From contig CAINCZ010000157.1 in assembly GCA_903847195.1 (NCBI GenBank), forward strand, positions 53,111 through 117,110: DNA of 64,000 nucleotides, in the 5' to 3' direction. The stretch comes from an uncultured Acidobacteriota bacterium. Lineage in GTDB: Bacteria; Acidobacteriota; Terriglobia; Terriglobales; CAINCZ01. Numbering within the stretch: the stretch's first letter is position 1; the number at the start of each line of letters is the position of its first letter. A program made the position numbers and the translations under genes. Below are positions 20,532-31,002 of this stretch, one piece after another. A model generated the notes under the pieces. That model was not told the origin of the DNA. It searched no databases and saw nothing but the letters and a program-made list of their open reading frames with translations.

Positions 20532-21074
20532 TCAGCGGCTGCGGCGTTTGTTTGCAGGAGCCTCAAGCAGGCGCACGATGGAAAAGGCGGTGTTCCAGTG
20601 GCGGGTGGTTGATGTAGCGCCGAAGCGTTGGTCAATTTGGCTGAGGTCGGCGATTGCCTTGACGTCGCGCCGGTAAACTCAGAATACATAACGGCCTATT
20701 GCTTTGGCGAGACGCAATTGCCACTCGCCTTCCGGGGGAAGCGTGAGTGGAACCGCGGGCTGCAGGCGGGCATCTTCGGCCAGGATGCTAAGGAAGGGAA
20801 CGAGGCCGGGAGTGGGTGTGCCGACGAAGGGATGTTCGCCTTTGAGCGCGAGCAACTCGGCACCTTCGCAACAGACGAGGTCAATTAAAAACGGCAGGCG
20901 CCGTTGCAACTCAGCGACAAACTTGGCCCGCGCGCCCGGCCGGCGGACGACGAAGGTACCGGCCGTGCCGATATTGACTACGTCATAGGCGGCCAGTTCG
21001 CGCGCCAGCAGGCTCGGCTGAAACCGGCGGCGTCCGCCGACATCGACTCCGCGTAGGAACACAACGAGCTCCAT
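20532..21074 (-). pseudogene. DUF1697 protein interrupted by an in-frame TGA
   Basis: From ATG 21074 the frame encodes MELVVFLRGVDVGGRRRF and NIGTAGTFVVRRPGARAKF, the hallmark N-terminus of DUF1697, and continues to GRYVF. There a TGA lies at 20681-20679. In the same frame the family's C-terminal part continues: VYRRDVKAIADLSQIDQRFG, TTRHWNTAFSIVRLLE, ending at TGA 20534-20532. With the stop read through, the product is 180 residues, the normal DUF1697 length, with no frameshift. The stop replaces the residue between F and VYRR, often Gly, so a single GGA-to-TGA change would explain it. The truncated 131-residue form lacks the conserved C-terminal third and is probably non-functional. Confidence 0.82.
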
Positions 21075-21174
21075 TGAAGGAATTGTGAGGCAAGGACCGG
21101 AATCGCGGGAAAGCGAGGACGCACACCCGCCTGAGTCGGCGTGATTGCCGAATCTGAGGTGTTAAAGTTGGGCC

Positions 21175-21218
21175 CGCAAAAAAGAGGCCCCACCCAGGCA
21201 GAGCTTGAGTGGGGCCTT
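21175..21218 (-). terminator. Intrinsic terminator for the cysteine-repeat gene
   Basis: On the minus strand, GGCCCCAC and GTGGGGCC form an 8-bp stem directly followed by TCTTTTTTG, a classic U-tract. It begins 21 bases after the stop of the cysteine-repeat gene at 21240. Confidence 0.8.
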
Positions 21219-21239
21219 CGCGCCATTGCGCATGCGTGA

Positions 21240-21740
21240 TCAGCGGGAGCGGAGTTTGCCATCTGAGCAAGTCATCTGCTCCGGGTGGTAGCAGACCCTG
21301 CCGCAGAGCGCCTCGGAAAATGGGCACAGGGTACTGCCGTCCCTGCAGTTTAACAGCCTGCGATCGTAGCAACGGCCACCGCAAAGGGCTTGATTGCGGC
21401 CTTCGCAGAGCGTGCCTTGAATGCACTCCTGTTTTTGGGGATCGTAGCATCGGGTGCCGCAGAGCTTTTGGTTGCTGGCGCATAGGGTGGTTCCGCCAAA
21501 GCAACTCTGCTGAGCGGGATCGAAGCATTGGGTGCCGCAGGCCTTCTGGCCAATGCTGCACAGCACGTTCTTCCCGGTACATGTCTGGCGCGCAGGGTTG
21601 TAACACTGTATGCCGCACGCACGCTCGTCCGGACGGCAGAGAATCTGAGCAGTGACGGGAACCGCGTAAGCGAAAAGAACGAAAAGGACGCTGGTCTGGA
21701 GCAGAAGGCGAGAAATTGAATGGGCGAACCTGCGGCTCAT
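21240..21740 (-). CDS. Secreted protein with five cysteine-rich repeats
   Basis: 166 residues from ATG 21740; an upstream in-frame extension is rejected because a signal peptide follows this ATG (FAHSISRLLLQTSVLFVLFAYAVPVTAQ). The mature protein is five tandem units of 24-28 residues with the pattern LC-x5/6-CG-x2-CY-(D/N)P-x3-(Q/N)-x-C. Examples are CGIQCYNPARQTC, CGTQCFDPAQQSC, CGTRCYDPQKQEC, CGGRCYDRRLLNC and CGRVCYHPEQMTC. That gives 20 cysteines, four per unit, so two disulfides per repeat are likely. It must fold outside the cytoplasm. No bacterial family recognised; the pattern recalls small cysteine-rich eukaryotic secreted modules. Confidence 0.75.
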   Translation of the reverse strand: MSRRFAHSISRLLLQTSVLFVLFAYAVPVTAQILCRPDERACGIQCYNPARQTCTGKNVLCSIGQKACGTQCFDPAQQSCFGGTTLCASNQKLCGTRCYDPQKQECIQGTLCEGRNQALCGGRCYDRRLLNCRDGSTLCPFSEALCGRVCYHPEQMTCSDGKLRSR

Positions 21741-22034
21741 AAAAACGCACTCCGGTGCGAGATTTGACTGCAACGCAGAACGGCGCCGCACAGCATGGGC
21801 CGGGTGCAAGCAGCCCGTTACGGGGCTGGCGCGAACCGAGTCAAAAGAACCTATTGGGGACTATTCTATCGTGGAACGATTGTTGCAAAGCACGGAAGTT
21901 CGGCGCGTGCGCGTGCGGCCGGAGAATCAGTTTGGGAATGCCTGCCGCTGAAATCGGTTAACACGCGGCCGTTGCCGACCCCGGGCGGCTAAGCCCTGAG
22001 CCCATCGCTTGTGCCCGCTTAGGGGTGCGACACT

Positions 22035-23240
22035 TTACGTCGAGTAGTCGGCGTTGATGCGGACGTACTCGGCTGTGAGGTCGGAGGTCAGATAGTCGAG
22101 CGAGGATCGGCCCCGCTTGAGCACCACGCGGATGCTGCATTCGCGCTGTGCCAGGTGGTCGTGGGCAATCTTCTCATCGAACGGATGAGCCATGCCGCCG
22201 CGGCAAACCTGTTGCTCGCCGATGTAGATGTCCACCTTCGCGGGGTCCAGCAGCACGCCCGAGTATCCGATGGCGCACAGGATGCGTCCCCAGTTCGGAT
22301 CGGCACCGGCCAGCGCCGTCTTCACCAGCATTGAGCGGGCGATTGAGCTGGCCACCGTGCGCGCCTCCTGGCGCGTGCGGGCCTGCTCGATGCGCAGGCG
22401 CAGCAGGTGCGAAGCGCCTTCGCCGTCGGCGACGATCTGTTCCGCCAGCGAACGGCACACCAGGTTGAGCGCGGCGCCAAACAGGCCTGCCGCCTGCCGC
22501 AGCTTCACCTCGCTCTTGCCGCTGGCCAGCACCAGCACGGTATCATTGGTCGAAGTGTCGTTATCGACGGTCAGGCAGTTGAAGCTCTCGTTGCAGGCGC
22601 TCACCAGCAGGCGGCGCAAATCCTTGGGTTGGGCCTCGATGTCGGTGAAGATATACACCAGCATGGTCGCCAGGTTGGGATGGATCATGCCCGAGCCCTT
22701 GGCGGCGCCCGTAACGGTTACCTTTTTGCCCGCCCAGCTGAAACTCGTGGAAGCCAGCTTCTGCTTCGTATCCGTGGTCATGATCGCCGTGGCGAAGCGC
22801 TGGAGCCCAGCCACGTCGGCGGCGCGATCCGTCAGAAACTGCGGCAGCGCGGCGACCAGTTTGTCCGCTGGCAGCGGCACGCCGATAATGCCGGTCGAAG
22901 ATGGAAAAATCTCGTCGGCCGGAACACCGAGCATTTGGGCCGCAGCCTTGGTCACCATCTCGCAGGCGACAATGCCGGGCTCGCCGGTGGCGCAGTTGGC
23001 GTTACCGGAGTTGACGACGACGGCACGCACGCGGCCGCGCGTGCGCTTCAGGTTGTCGCGTCCCACGACCAGTGGCGCGGCGATCACGCGGTTGCGCGTG
23101 AACAGCGCCGCCGCCGAAGCCCCGGCGGGAGCTTCCGCAAATGCCATGTCGGTGCGTCCGCTGACCTTGATGCCAGCCATGGCGCAACCGAAACGGAACC
23201 CCGCGGGGACGACCGGAGAGTGGAGCGCCAGTTCGTTCAT
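22035..23240 (-). CDS. argJ: Bifunctional ornithine acetyltransferase / N-acetylglutamate synthase
   Basis: 401 residues. ArgJ transfers the acetyl group from N-acetylornithine to glutamate, making the arginine pathway cyclic. The self-cleavage site is in KGSGMIHPNLATMLVYIFTD, where the Thr after A is the nucleophile and new N-terminus of the beta chain. Other blocks are VVNSGNANCATGEPG and SSTGIIGVPLP. It is the last gene of the arg operon; its start overlaps the GNAT stop (ATGA). With a separate GNAT synthase in the same operon, ArgJ may need only its ornithine acetyltransferase activity; sequence alone does not tell. Confidence 0.96.
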   Translation of the reverse strand: MNELALHSPVVPAGFRFGCAMAGIKVSGRTDMAFAEAPAGASAAALFTRNRVIAAPLVVGRDNLKRTRGRVRAVVVNSGNANCATGEPGIVACEMVTKAAAQMLGVPADEIFPSSTGIIGVPLPADKLVAALPQFLTDRAADVAGLQRFATAIMTTDTKQKLASTSFSWAGKKVTVTGAAKGSGMIHPNLATMLVYIFTDIEAQPKDLRRLLVSACNESFNCLTVDNDTSTNDTVLVLASGKSEVKLRQAAGLFGAALNLVCRSLAEQIVADGEGASHLLRLRIEQARTRQEARTVASSIARSMLVKTALAGADPNWGRILCAIGYSGVLLDPAKVDIYIGEQQVCRGGMAHPFDEKIAHDHLAQRECSIRVVLKRGRSSLDYLTSDLTAEYVRINADYST

Positions 23241-23761
23241 AGCCGTGCCAACACCGGGCGGGCAAACAGCCGCGCCTGTTGCAGGATCGTCATTTTCGGC
23301 ACCTCGCCCTTCACCATCGCCACTTCATCGCAGGCGTTCAGCTTGGGGCACTTCAGACAGTCCTTGTAAATCTTGTCCGGCAGATCGGACAACGGGACCG
23401 GGGTAAAGCCGAGCTTGGCAAAGTACTCGGGGATGCGGGTGAACAGGCACACGCCCGCCACATGGTGGCGGCGCGACTCGGTCAGCAGTCCCTGCACCAC
23501 GCGCGCTCCGGCGCCGTTGCCCCGCGCTTCCGAGCGCACGGCGATGGAGCGGACCTCGGCCAGGTGCGTGCCGTAAAGATGCAGCGCGCCGCAGCCGAGG
23601 ATGTGCCGCTCGGCGTCCTCGATCACCACGAAATCGCGAATGTTCTCGCAGATCTCGGGCAGGCTGCGCGGCAGCAGGGTGCCATCGTCAGCGTGCATGG
23701 CGATCAGCTCCTGAATGGCAGAAGCGTCGGGGAGAATGGCTCTACGCGTGCGCATTCGCAT
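23237..23761 (-). CDS. GNAT-family N-acetylglutamate synthase (short ArgA type)
   Basis: 175 residues (ATG 23761; ATG 23755 also possible). A GNAT fold is visible: RRAILPDASAIQELIAMHADDG, VVIEDAERHILGCGALHLYG, LAEVRSIAVRSEARGNGAGARVVQGLL (motif A, acetyl-CoA loop RGNGAG), and CLFTRIPEYFAKLGFTPV. The C-terminal insert DKIYKDCLKCPKLNACDEVAM has three cysteines in a CxxCxxxxxC pattern, characteristic of the short NAGS group found in several phyla. It makes N-acetylglutamate from glutamate and acetyl-CoA. It sits between argH and argJ, overlapping both (20 and 4 bases). Confidence 0.85.
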   Translation of the reverse strand: MRMRTRRAILPDASAIQELIAMHADDGTLLPRSLPEICENIRDFVVIEDAERHILGCGALHLYGTHLAEVRSIAVRSEARGNGAGARVVQGLLTESRRHHVAGVCLFTRIPEYFAKLGFTPVPLSDLPDKIYKDCLKCPKLNACDEVAMVKGEVPKMTILQQARLFARPVLARL

Positions 23762-25147
23762 GCGGCCCCCTTTCCAGTGCGGCCAGCCTGCGGCGGGCCG
23801 TCGTGAGCGCCTCGCGCACCCGGGCGGGCGCGGTGCCACCGGGCACGTCATGACAGGCGAGCACGGCCTCAAGTGTCAGGTGCTGGTGAACGTCAGCGCC
23901 GAAGTCAGGCGAAAACTGCCGCAGCTCGTCCAGCGTAAGGGCTTCGAGTTCGCAGCCGCGCTCCACGCAATGCTGCACGGCATGGCCGATCTGTTCGTGC
24001 GCCCGGCGGAACGGCACGCCCTGGCGTACCAGGTAAGTGGCGGCGGCCATCGCGTTCATGAAGCCGCGGGTTGAGGCGGCGTGCATGCGCGGGCCGTCGA
24101 AGTCCATGCAGGCGACGAAGCCGGCAGCGATCTCCAGCACGCCTTTCATCGTCGCAGCGGCGTCAAAGACAGGCTCCTGCGTTTCCTGCATGTCTTTGTT
24201 GTATGCCAACGTCAAGCCCTTGGTCATCACCAGCAGGGAAGTGGCAGCGCCGATGATGCGTCCGCTCTTGCCGCGGATCAATTCCAGCGCGTCGGCATTC
24301 TTCTTCTGTGGCATGGCGCTGGAGCCAGTGGCATAGGCCTCGGGCAGCAGCAGGAAGCCGAATTCCTGCGTCGAGAAGAGAATCATCTCCTCGGCGAAGC
24401 GGCTCAAGTGAATGGCCAGCAGCGACAGCACCTGCAAAAACTCGATGGCGAAATCGCGGTCGCTGGTGGCGTCGATGCTGTTCGCCGTCGGTGCATCGAA
24501 CTTCAACACGCTGGCCATGGCGTCGCGGTCCAGCGTCAGCGTGGCTCCGGCCACAGCCCCTGACCCCAGCGGCGAGAAGTTAAGCCGGCGGCGGCAGTCG
24601 GCCAGCCGGTCGGCGTCGCGCAGCAGCATCTCAAAGTAAGCCAGCAGCCAATGCGACACCAGCACGGGCTCGGCGCGCTGCGTGTGCGTATAGGACGGCA
24701 TGGCGGCGCCACCCACGCGCTCGGCCTGACCGAGCAGCCCCCGCAGCACGGCCATCAGTTGTCCATGCAGCGTGTCGATGGTGTCGCGCACATAAAGCCG
24801 CAGGTCGGTCGCGATCTGTTCGTTGCGGCTGCGCCCGGTGTGCAGCTTGAGCGCTGTGTCGCCGATGGCAGCGTGCAGTTGGCGCTCGACGAAGTGGTGC
24901 ACGTCCTCGGCCTCAACGTCGTTCAGGAAGCCGGGGTCGGTGGCGGCACGACGGGCAATGCTGTCGAGACCGCCGAGGATCGCGGCCAGTTCGGCAGAGC
25001 TCAGGATGTCGGCCGCGCGCAATGCCTGGGCATGCGCGCGGCTGGCCGACAACTCCTGCTGGAGCAGTTGCTGGTCGAAGGGAAACGACCGCTGCCAGCG
25101 CTCGAACTGCGGATCCAGCGGCTGACGAAAACGGCCCGACCACATCT

Positions 25148-25151
<4 letters not shown>
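23742..25151 (-). CDS. argH: Argininosuccinate lyase
   Basis: 469 residues. It splits argininosuccinate to arginine and fumarate, the final step. Signature regions of the fumarase/aspartase superfamily are present: LHTGRSRNEQIATD, SYTHTQRAEPV (catalytic His) and the flexible GSSAMPQKKNAD loop with the catalytic Ser. ATG 25151 overlaps the argG stop by four bases. Its own 3' end overlaps the start of the GNAT gene by 20 bases. A longer upstream frame is argG antisense-free extension and is not used. Confidence 0.97.
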
Positions 25152-26357
<1,206 letters not shown>

Positions 26358-26365
<8 letters not shown>

Positions 26366-27356
26366 TTGCGCTCCTGGCTGCCAGGCGGCGCGGGCCACCG
26401 GCGAGCAATGAAAGAAGAATGGATTTCTGAACGTGCATGCGGTTTTCCGCCTCGTCAAAAACGACGGACCGCGGTGAATCGATCACGGCATCGGTGACTT
26501 CGTCGCCGCGATGGGCCGGCAGGCAGTGCATGAAGACCGCCTTCGATGAAGCTCCGGCAAACAGCTTTTCATTGACCTGGAAGGGCAGGAAGATCTCGCG
26601 CCGCTGGGCGGCCTCGCTCTCCTGTCCCATGCTCGCCCACACGTCGGTGTAGACGGCATCGGCCCCGGCAACGGCAGCCACGGGGTCGTTGGTGACCTGA
26701 ATCCTGGCTCCGGTACGGGCAGCCATGGTCTGCGCCGCCGCCACGAACTTCGCGTCGGGCTCGTAGCCCTTCGGCGTGGCGACCGAGATCGCGCTGCCGA
26801 GCGCTGCCGCGGCCAGCATCAGCGAATTCGCCACGTTGTTTCCGTCGCCGATATAGGCCATCCGGATGCGCTTCACATCGCCGAAATGCTCCTGCAGCGT
26901 GAAGTAGTCGGCCAGCGCCTGGCAAGGGTGCTCCACGTCGGTGAGTGCGTTGACGACGGGCACGCGCGCAAACTCGGCCGTCCCGGTCACGGTGTCATGG
27001 CTGAAGGTACGCAGCACGATGGCGTCGACCCAGCGCTCCAGGTTCATCGCGATGTCCTTCAGACTCTCGCGCTCATCCATGCGCTTGCCGTTGGAGTCGA
27101 TGAACGACGTGGTGCCGCCCATCTTGGCGACGCCCACTTCAAACGTCAGGCGCGTGCGCAGCGACGGCTTCTCGAAGAACATCGCCACGTGGCAGCCCTT
27201 CAACGCTTCGCTGAACGCCGCCGGGTTCGCCTTCACGCGGCCGGTAAGCTCCAGCAGGTATTCGACCTCTGCGGGTGAAAGATCTGCGATCGATAGCAGA
27301 TCGGCGCTGGCGAGAGGTTGTACGCCGGCTATGGTAGAAACAGCTGCCTCATTCAC
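26358..27356 (-). CDS. argF: Ornithine carbamoyltransferase
   Basis: 332 residues. It forms citrulline from ornithine and carbamoyl phosphate. The carbamoyl-phosphate site reads FEKPSLRTRLTFE, followed by DVEHPCQALADY (HPCQ), GDGNNVANSLM, VWASMGQE and MHCLPAHRGDEV, whose HCLP binds ornithine. SMG and HCLP indicate ornithine rather than N-acetylornithine specificity, matching the ArgJ-based route. The start overlaps the argD stop (ATGA). Confidence 0.96.
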
Positions 27357-28654
27357 TTCTTGGTGCTCCTTCTGGCATTCGATTTCTTGGCGACGATAGG
27401 AGCCGGCGCGGCTGCCATTGCGGCATCGGCCAGCGCCTGGTCCAGCGCCTTCACCACCACGTCCACGTGCTTCTCGGTCACGATGTAGGGCGGCAGGAAG
27501 CGCAGCACGGTGTCGTGCGTACGGTTGATGATGATGCCTTCGTCGAGCAGTTGCTTGTGCACGGCCTTCGCGGCGTCAACCGTTGCCAGTTCGAGGCCGA
27601 GCATCAGGCCCATACCGCGCACCTCGCTCACGCTCTCGTGCTTCGCGCCGAGCGCGATCAGCCGCTGCTTGAAGTAAGAGCCGACGCGATTGATCTGGTC
27701 GAGCAGGTGCTCGCGCTCGATGACGTCGATCACCTCGACAGCCACGGCGCAGGCCAGCGGACCGCCGCCAAACGTGGTGCCGTGCATGCCGGGCGAGAAA
27801 GCCTTGGCAACCGCCTCGGTCACGATGATCGTGCCCAGCGGCAGGCCGTTAGCGAGCGGCTTGGCCAGCGTGACCACGTCTGGCTTGATGTCGTAGTGCT
27901 GATAGGCGAAGTACTTGCCCGTGCGGGCCAGTCCCGCCTGAATCTCGTCCACCAGCAACAGTGCGCCGGACTTCTTGGTCAACTTGCGCGCCGTCTCTAT
28001 GAACTCCACCGACAGCGGCTGAATGCCGCCTTCGCCCTGCACGGCCTCAATGCAGATGGCGCAGACGCTGTCGTCGAACTTCTTCTTCAGGTCGGCGACG
28101 TCGTTCAAGCGCACGAACTGCACGCCGGGCACGAGCGGCTCAAACGGCGCGCGGTACTGCTTCTTTGCCGTCGTCGAAAGCGCGCCGAAGGTGCGGCCGT
28201 GGAACGAGTTCTCGAGCGCCAGGAAGCGCCAGGCGGGCTTCTTGTCACCCTTGGCCCGCTGCTTGGCGAAAGAGCGCGCCATTTTCATCGCGCCTTCCCA
28301 CGCCTCGGTGCCGCTGTTGCAGAAAAATGCGCGGTCCAGGCCGCTGAGCTTCGTCAGCCGCGCGGCGAGCGCCGACTGGTACTCGTGATAGAAGAGGTTG
28401 GAGCAATGCACCAGCCGCGCCGACTGTGCCGCCATCACCTTTTTAATCGCCGGATGTCCGTAGCCCAGCGCGTTGACGCCGATGCCGCTCAGAAAATCCA
28501 GATATTTTTTGCCCGCGTCGTTGTAAACGTAAACGCCGCGGCCGTGCGTCAGCAGCAAGGGATAGCGGTCGTAGGTGTGCACGAGCGACGCTGCTTCGGC
28601 TTGCTTGACCTGCTCGAATTTCGAAGTGCGGGCGGTAGCCGTGGATGCCGTCAT
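27353..28654 (-). CDS. argD: Acetylornithine aminotransferase
   Basis: 433 residues, PLP fold type I, class III. It converts N-acetylglutamate semialdehyde to N-acetylornithine with glutamate. Visible are FLSGIGVNALGYGHP, FCNSGTEAWEGAMKMAR, NSFHGRTFGALSTT, LLVDEIQAGLARTG and the PLP lysine in VVTLAKPLANGLPLG. The C-terminus has an Ala/Lys/Arg tail (VAKKSNARRSTKK) that is not part of the fold. Starts and stops overlap argB and argF by four bases each. Confidence 0.95.
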   Translation of the reverse strand: MTASTATARTSKFEQVKQAEAASLVHTYDRYPLLLTHGRGVYVYNDAGKKYLDFLSGIGVNALGYGHPAIKKVMAAQSARLVHCSNLFYHEYQSALAARLTKLSGLDRAFFCNSGTEAWEGAMKMARSFAKQRAKGDKKPAWRFLALENSFHGRTFGALSTTAKKQYRAPFEPLVPGVQFVRLNDVADLKKKFDDSVCAICIEAVQGEGGIQPLSVEFIETARKLTKKSGALLLVDEIQAGLARTGKYFAYQHYDIKPDVVTLAKPLANGLPLGTIIVTEAVAKAFSPGMHGTTFGGGPLACAVAVEVIDVIEREHLLDQINRVGSYFKQRLIALGAKHESVSEVRGMGLMLGLELATVDAAKAVHKQLLDEGIIINRTHDTVLRFLPPYIVTEKHVDVVVKALDQALADAAMAAAPAPIVAKKSNARRSTKK

Positions 28655-29436
28655 TGCATTGTCACCTCGGTCCCAGATTCGATCTTGGCAAAGTACAACT
28701 GCGGCAGCAGATCGGCTGCCGTGGCGGGCAGGATGCGCACCTTGCCCACGCCCTTACCCAGTGCTTCTTCGCAGGCCTGCAGCTTCGGCAGCATGCCGCC
28801 GCTGATCACGCCGGATTCGGAGAGCGCGGGCACCTTGGCCAGGCTCAGCCAGCGCATCACCGCTCCGTCGGCGCCTTTGACGCCGGGCACGTCGGTGAGA
28901 AACACCAGCGCGTTCACCTTGCAGGCGATGGCGCAGGCGGCAGCCATCTGGTCGGCGTTCACGTTGTAATACTGGCCGTCGCTGCCGAGCGCGAGGCTGG
29001 AGATCACCGGCACCGCCCCGTAGTTCCAGATCGCTTCAATCCAGCGCGGCTCGACGGCGCAAATCTCGCCCACGAAGCCGAGGTCGACGCCGTTCATCAC
29101 CTTCTTGCGCGCTCGGAAAGACAGCGCGTCGCCGCCGCAGATGCCGACGGCCGGACGGCCCGCCGTGCCGAGCGCGGCGACCAGTTCTTTGTTGACGCGG
29201 CCGGCAAGCACCATCAGCGCCACGTCGCGGGTTTCGGCGTCGGTGACGCGCAGGCCGTTGATGAAGGTGCTCTGCTTACCCAGTTGTGAAAGCGTGCGCG
29301 TCAGCGCCGCGCCGCCGCCATGGACCACGGCCACCTGGTGGCCTTCGCTGGCCAGTTCAATCACCGCGCGGGCGCATTTCTGCACCAGTTCCTGTTGATC
29401 GAGGGCTGCACCGCCGATCTTCACCACTATTTTCAT
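28651..29436 (-). CDS. argB: Acetylglutamate kinase
   Basis: 261 residues. It phosphorylates N-acetylglutamate, the usual feedback point. The amino-acid kinase fold shows KIGGAALD, VVHGGGAALTRTL, INGLRVTDAET, the ATP region NVNADQMAAACAIACKVNALVFLTDVPGVKG and SGGMLPKLQAC. There is no long N-terminal helix of the arginine-sensitive hexameric form: the protein begins directly with MKIVVKIGG. This hints at an arginine-insensitive dimer, but it is inference. Confidence 0.95.
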   Translation of the reverse strand: MKIVVKIGGAALDQQELVQKCARAVIELASEGHQVAVVHGGGAALTRTLSQLGKQSTFINGLRVTDAETRDVALMVLAGRVNKELVAALGTAGRPAVGICGGDALSFRARKKVMNGVDLGFVGEICAVEPRWIEAIWNYGAVPVISSLALGSDGQYYNVNADQMAAACAIACKVNALVFLTDVPGVKGADGAVMRWLSLAKVPALSESGVISGGMLPKLQACEEALGKGVGKVRILPATAADLLPQLYFAKIESGTEVTMQ

Positions 29437-30476
29437 TGCAGTCCCTCACGTTCATCGAAGCCGTACATCACGTTCATGTTCTGCACCGCCTGGCCGGCGG
29501 CGCCCTTCACCAGGTTGTCGAGGCACGAGACGATGATGAGCCGACGGCTGTCTTCGGCCAGGGCAAACCCAAGGTCGCAGTAATTGGTGTTGATCGAGTA
29601 CTGAATCTGCGGCACGCCTTTGGCATAGACGCGCACCCAAGGGCAGCCGCAATAGAAGTCGCGGAAGATGGCGGTCACCTGCGCGGCGTCCAGCGGACGC
29701 GCCAGCCGCAAGTAAATGGTGGACATAATGCCGCGCGGAATCGGCAGCAGGTGCGGCGTAAACAGGATCTCGCTCGCGGCCAGCCCGACCTGTTCCAGGA
29801 TCTCGCCCAGATGACGATGATTCAGCAGCGAGTATGCCGACAGATTATCGGCGACTTCGCAGAAGTGTGTCTTCGACGTGGGGGTCTTGCCCGCACCGCT
29901 CACGCCCGACTTCGAGTCGCAGATGACGCCGTGGTCCTTATCAAGGTAGTTGGCGCGCGCCAGCGGAGCCAGCGCCAGGATGATCGACGTGGCGTAGCAG
30001 CCGGGATTGGCCACCAGCGGAGCCTTGGCGATGGCTTCGCGGTGCAACTCCGGCGCGCCGAAGACGGCCGATGCGTCCAGTTGCGCGGCAGCTTCGGGGT
30101 CGGCGTCCTTAAATTTGTAAATCGCGCGATTGGCGGCCAGCTTCAGGCGCCACGCGCCGCTCAGGTCCACAATGCGCAGGCCGCGGCGCAACGCCTCCGG
30201 CACCAGTTCACGCGAGAGTTCATGCGGGGTCGCCAGAAACAGCAGTTCCACGCCCTCTGCCGACATGCGCTCCCACGAGAACGGCTCCAGCGCGAACGAG
30301 CCCTGCCCCGCCAGGTGCGGGTAGAGTTCGTCGAGCGTGGTGGCGCCGCCCTCGCTGCCTTCACGGCGCAGCAAAAGAGGAGCTTTCAGGCGGGGGTGAC
30401 GGGACAAAATTCGGGTAAGTTCAAATCCGGAATAGCCAGTTGCGCCGAGCACTGCGGTCTGAAGTTCGTGGGCCAC
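29433..30476 (-). CDS. argC: N-acetyl-gamma-glutamyl-phosphate reductase
   Basis: 347 residues from GTG 30476, which overlaps the argR stop by one base (TAGTG). An upstream ATG at 30536 would overlap argR by 61 bases and add unrelated residues before the Rossmann start TAVLGATGYSGFEL. Other landmarks are LLFLATPHELSRELVPEAL, the active-site Cys in VANPGCYATSIILAL, and GKTPTSKTHFCEV. It makes N-acetylglutamate semialdehyde with NADPH. Confidence 0.94.
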   Translation of the reverse strand: MAHELQTAVLGATGYSGFELTRILSRHPRLKAPLLLRREGSEGGATTLDELYPHLAGQGSFALEPFSWERMSAEGVELLFLATPHELSRELVPEALRRGLRIVDLSGAWRLKLAANRAIYKFKDADPEAAAQLDASAVFGAPELHREAIAKAPLVANPGCYATSIILALAPLARANYLDKDHGVICDSKSGVSGAGKTPTSKTHFCEVADNLSAYSLLNHRHLGEILEQVGLAASEILFTPHLLPIPRGIMSTIYLRLARPLDAAQVTAIFRDFYCGCPWVRVYAKGVPQIQYSINTNYCDLGFALAEDSRRLIIVSCLDNLVKGAAGQAVQNMNVMYGFDEREGLQ

Positions 30477-30931
30477 TACGCAAGCATCCCCCTCAAACGG
30501 GCCGCGAGTTTCCGTGCGGCCTTCTTGTCGGAACAAATCACGAGGATGGTGTCATCCCCGGCGACGGTGCCGACCACGTCGTCCCAGTTCTCCGCGTCCC
30601 AGGCGACGGCCACCGACTGCGCGCTGCCGGTCGAGGTCTTCACCACCAGCAGATTCTGCGCCTCGCGCACCTCGCGGACAAACTCGCGGAACAACCGCTC
30701 CAGCCGCGGCGACAGGATCCGCGCGCCGTTGCCGTTGGCGGCGGCCTGCTCCGGCAAGGTGTAGCCCTGCTGCACCTTCACCAGCCCCAGCCGGTGAATA
30801 TCGCGCGAAAGCGTCGCCTGCGTGACCTTGAAACCGCGCTTGGCCAGTTCCAGCCGCAGATCGTCCTGGCTGGGCAGCGGGCCGCGGCGGGCCAGCTCGA
30901 GAATCGCGCCTTGTCGGCTCAGCATCGTCAT
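30476..30931 (-). CDS. argR: Arginine repressor ArgR/AhrC
   Basis: 151 residues, first gene of the operon. The N-terminal winged helix contains LPSQDDLRLELAKRGFKVTQATLSRDIHRLGLVKV, shown in pieces as SQDDL and TQATLSRDI, the SR motif that contacts DNA. The C-terminal hexamerisation/arginine domain contains QNLLVVKTSTGSAQSVA and the acidic VVGTVAGDDTILVI with the GDDT arginine-binding residues. It presumably represses its own operon through the palindromes at 30953-30985. ATG 30925 is an alternative start. Confidence 0.95.
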   Translation of the reverse strand: MTMLSRQGAILELARRGPLPSQDDLRLELAKRGFKVTQATLSRDIHRLGLVKVQQGYTLPEQAAANGNGARILSPRLERLFREFVREVREAQNLLVVKTSTGSAQSVAVAWDAENWDDVVGTVAGDDTILVICSDKKAARKLAARLRGMLA

Positions 30932-30952
30932 GCAAACATCAAAAGACGCGCC

Positions 30953-30985
30953 GAATAAATATTCTAGCGCATGTATAAATATTCA
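30953..30985 (-). promoter_or_regulatory. Two ARG-box operators upstream of argR
   Basis: Two AT-rich palindromes stand out in GC-rich surroundings: GAATAAATATTC (30953-30964, perfect) and TGTATAAATATTCA (30972-30985, one mismatch to the palindrome). Their centres are 20 bp apart, about two helical turns, as expected for adjacent ArgR half-sites. On the minus strand they begin just downstream of a TTGACA at 31008-31003, so repressor would cover the -10 region. The consensus is from enterobacterial and Bacillus ArgR. Confidence 0.8.
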
Positions 30986-31002
30986 CGCGCGAACCGTTCC
31001 AA

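Noticed and set aside
20532..21074. TGA in DUF1697 (and DUF2182) as selenocysteine or reassigned codon
   Set aside because: Neither family uses selenocysteine at these sites, and TGA is the normal stop of many intact genes here (e.g. at 7398, 34309, 25148).
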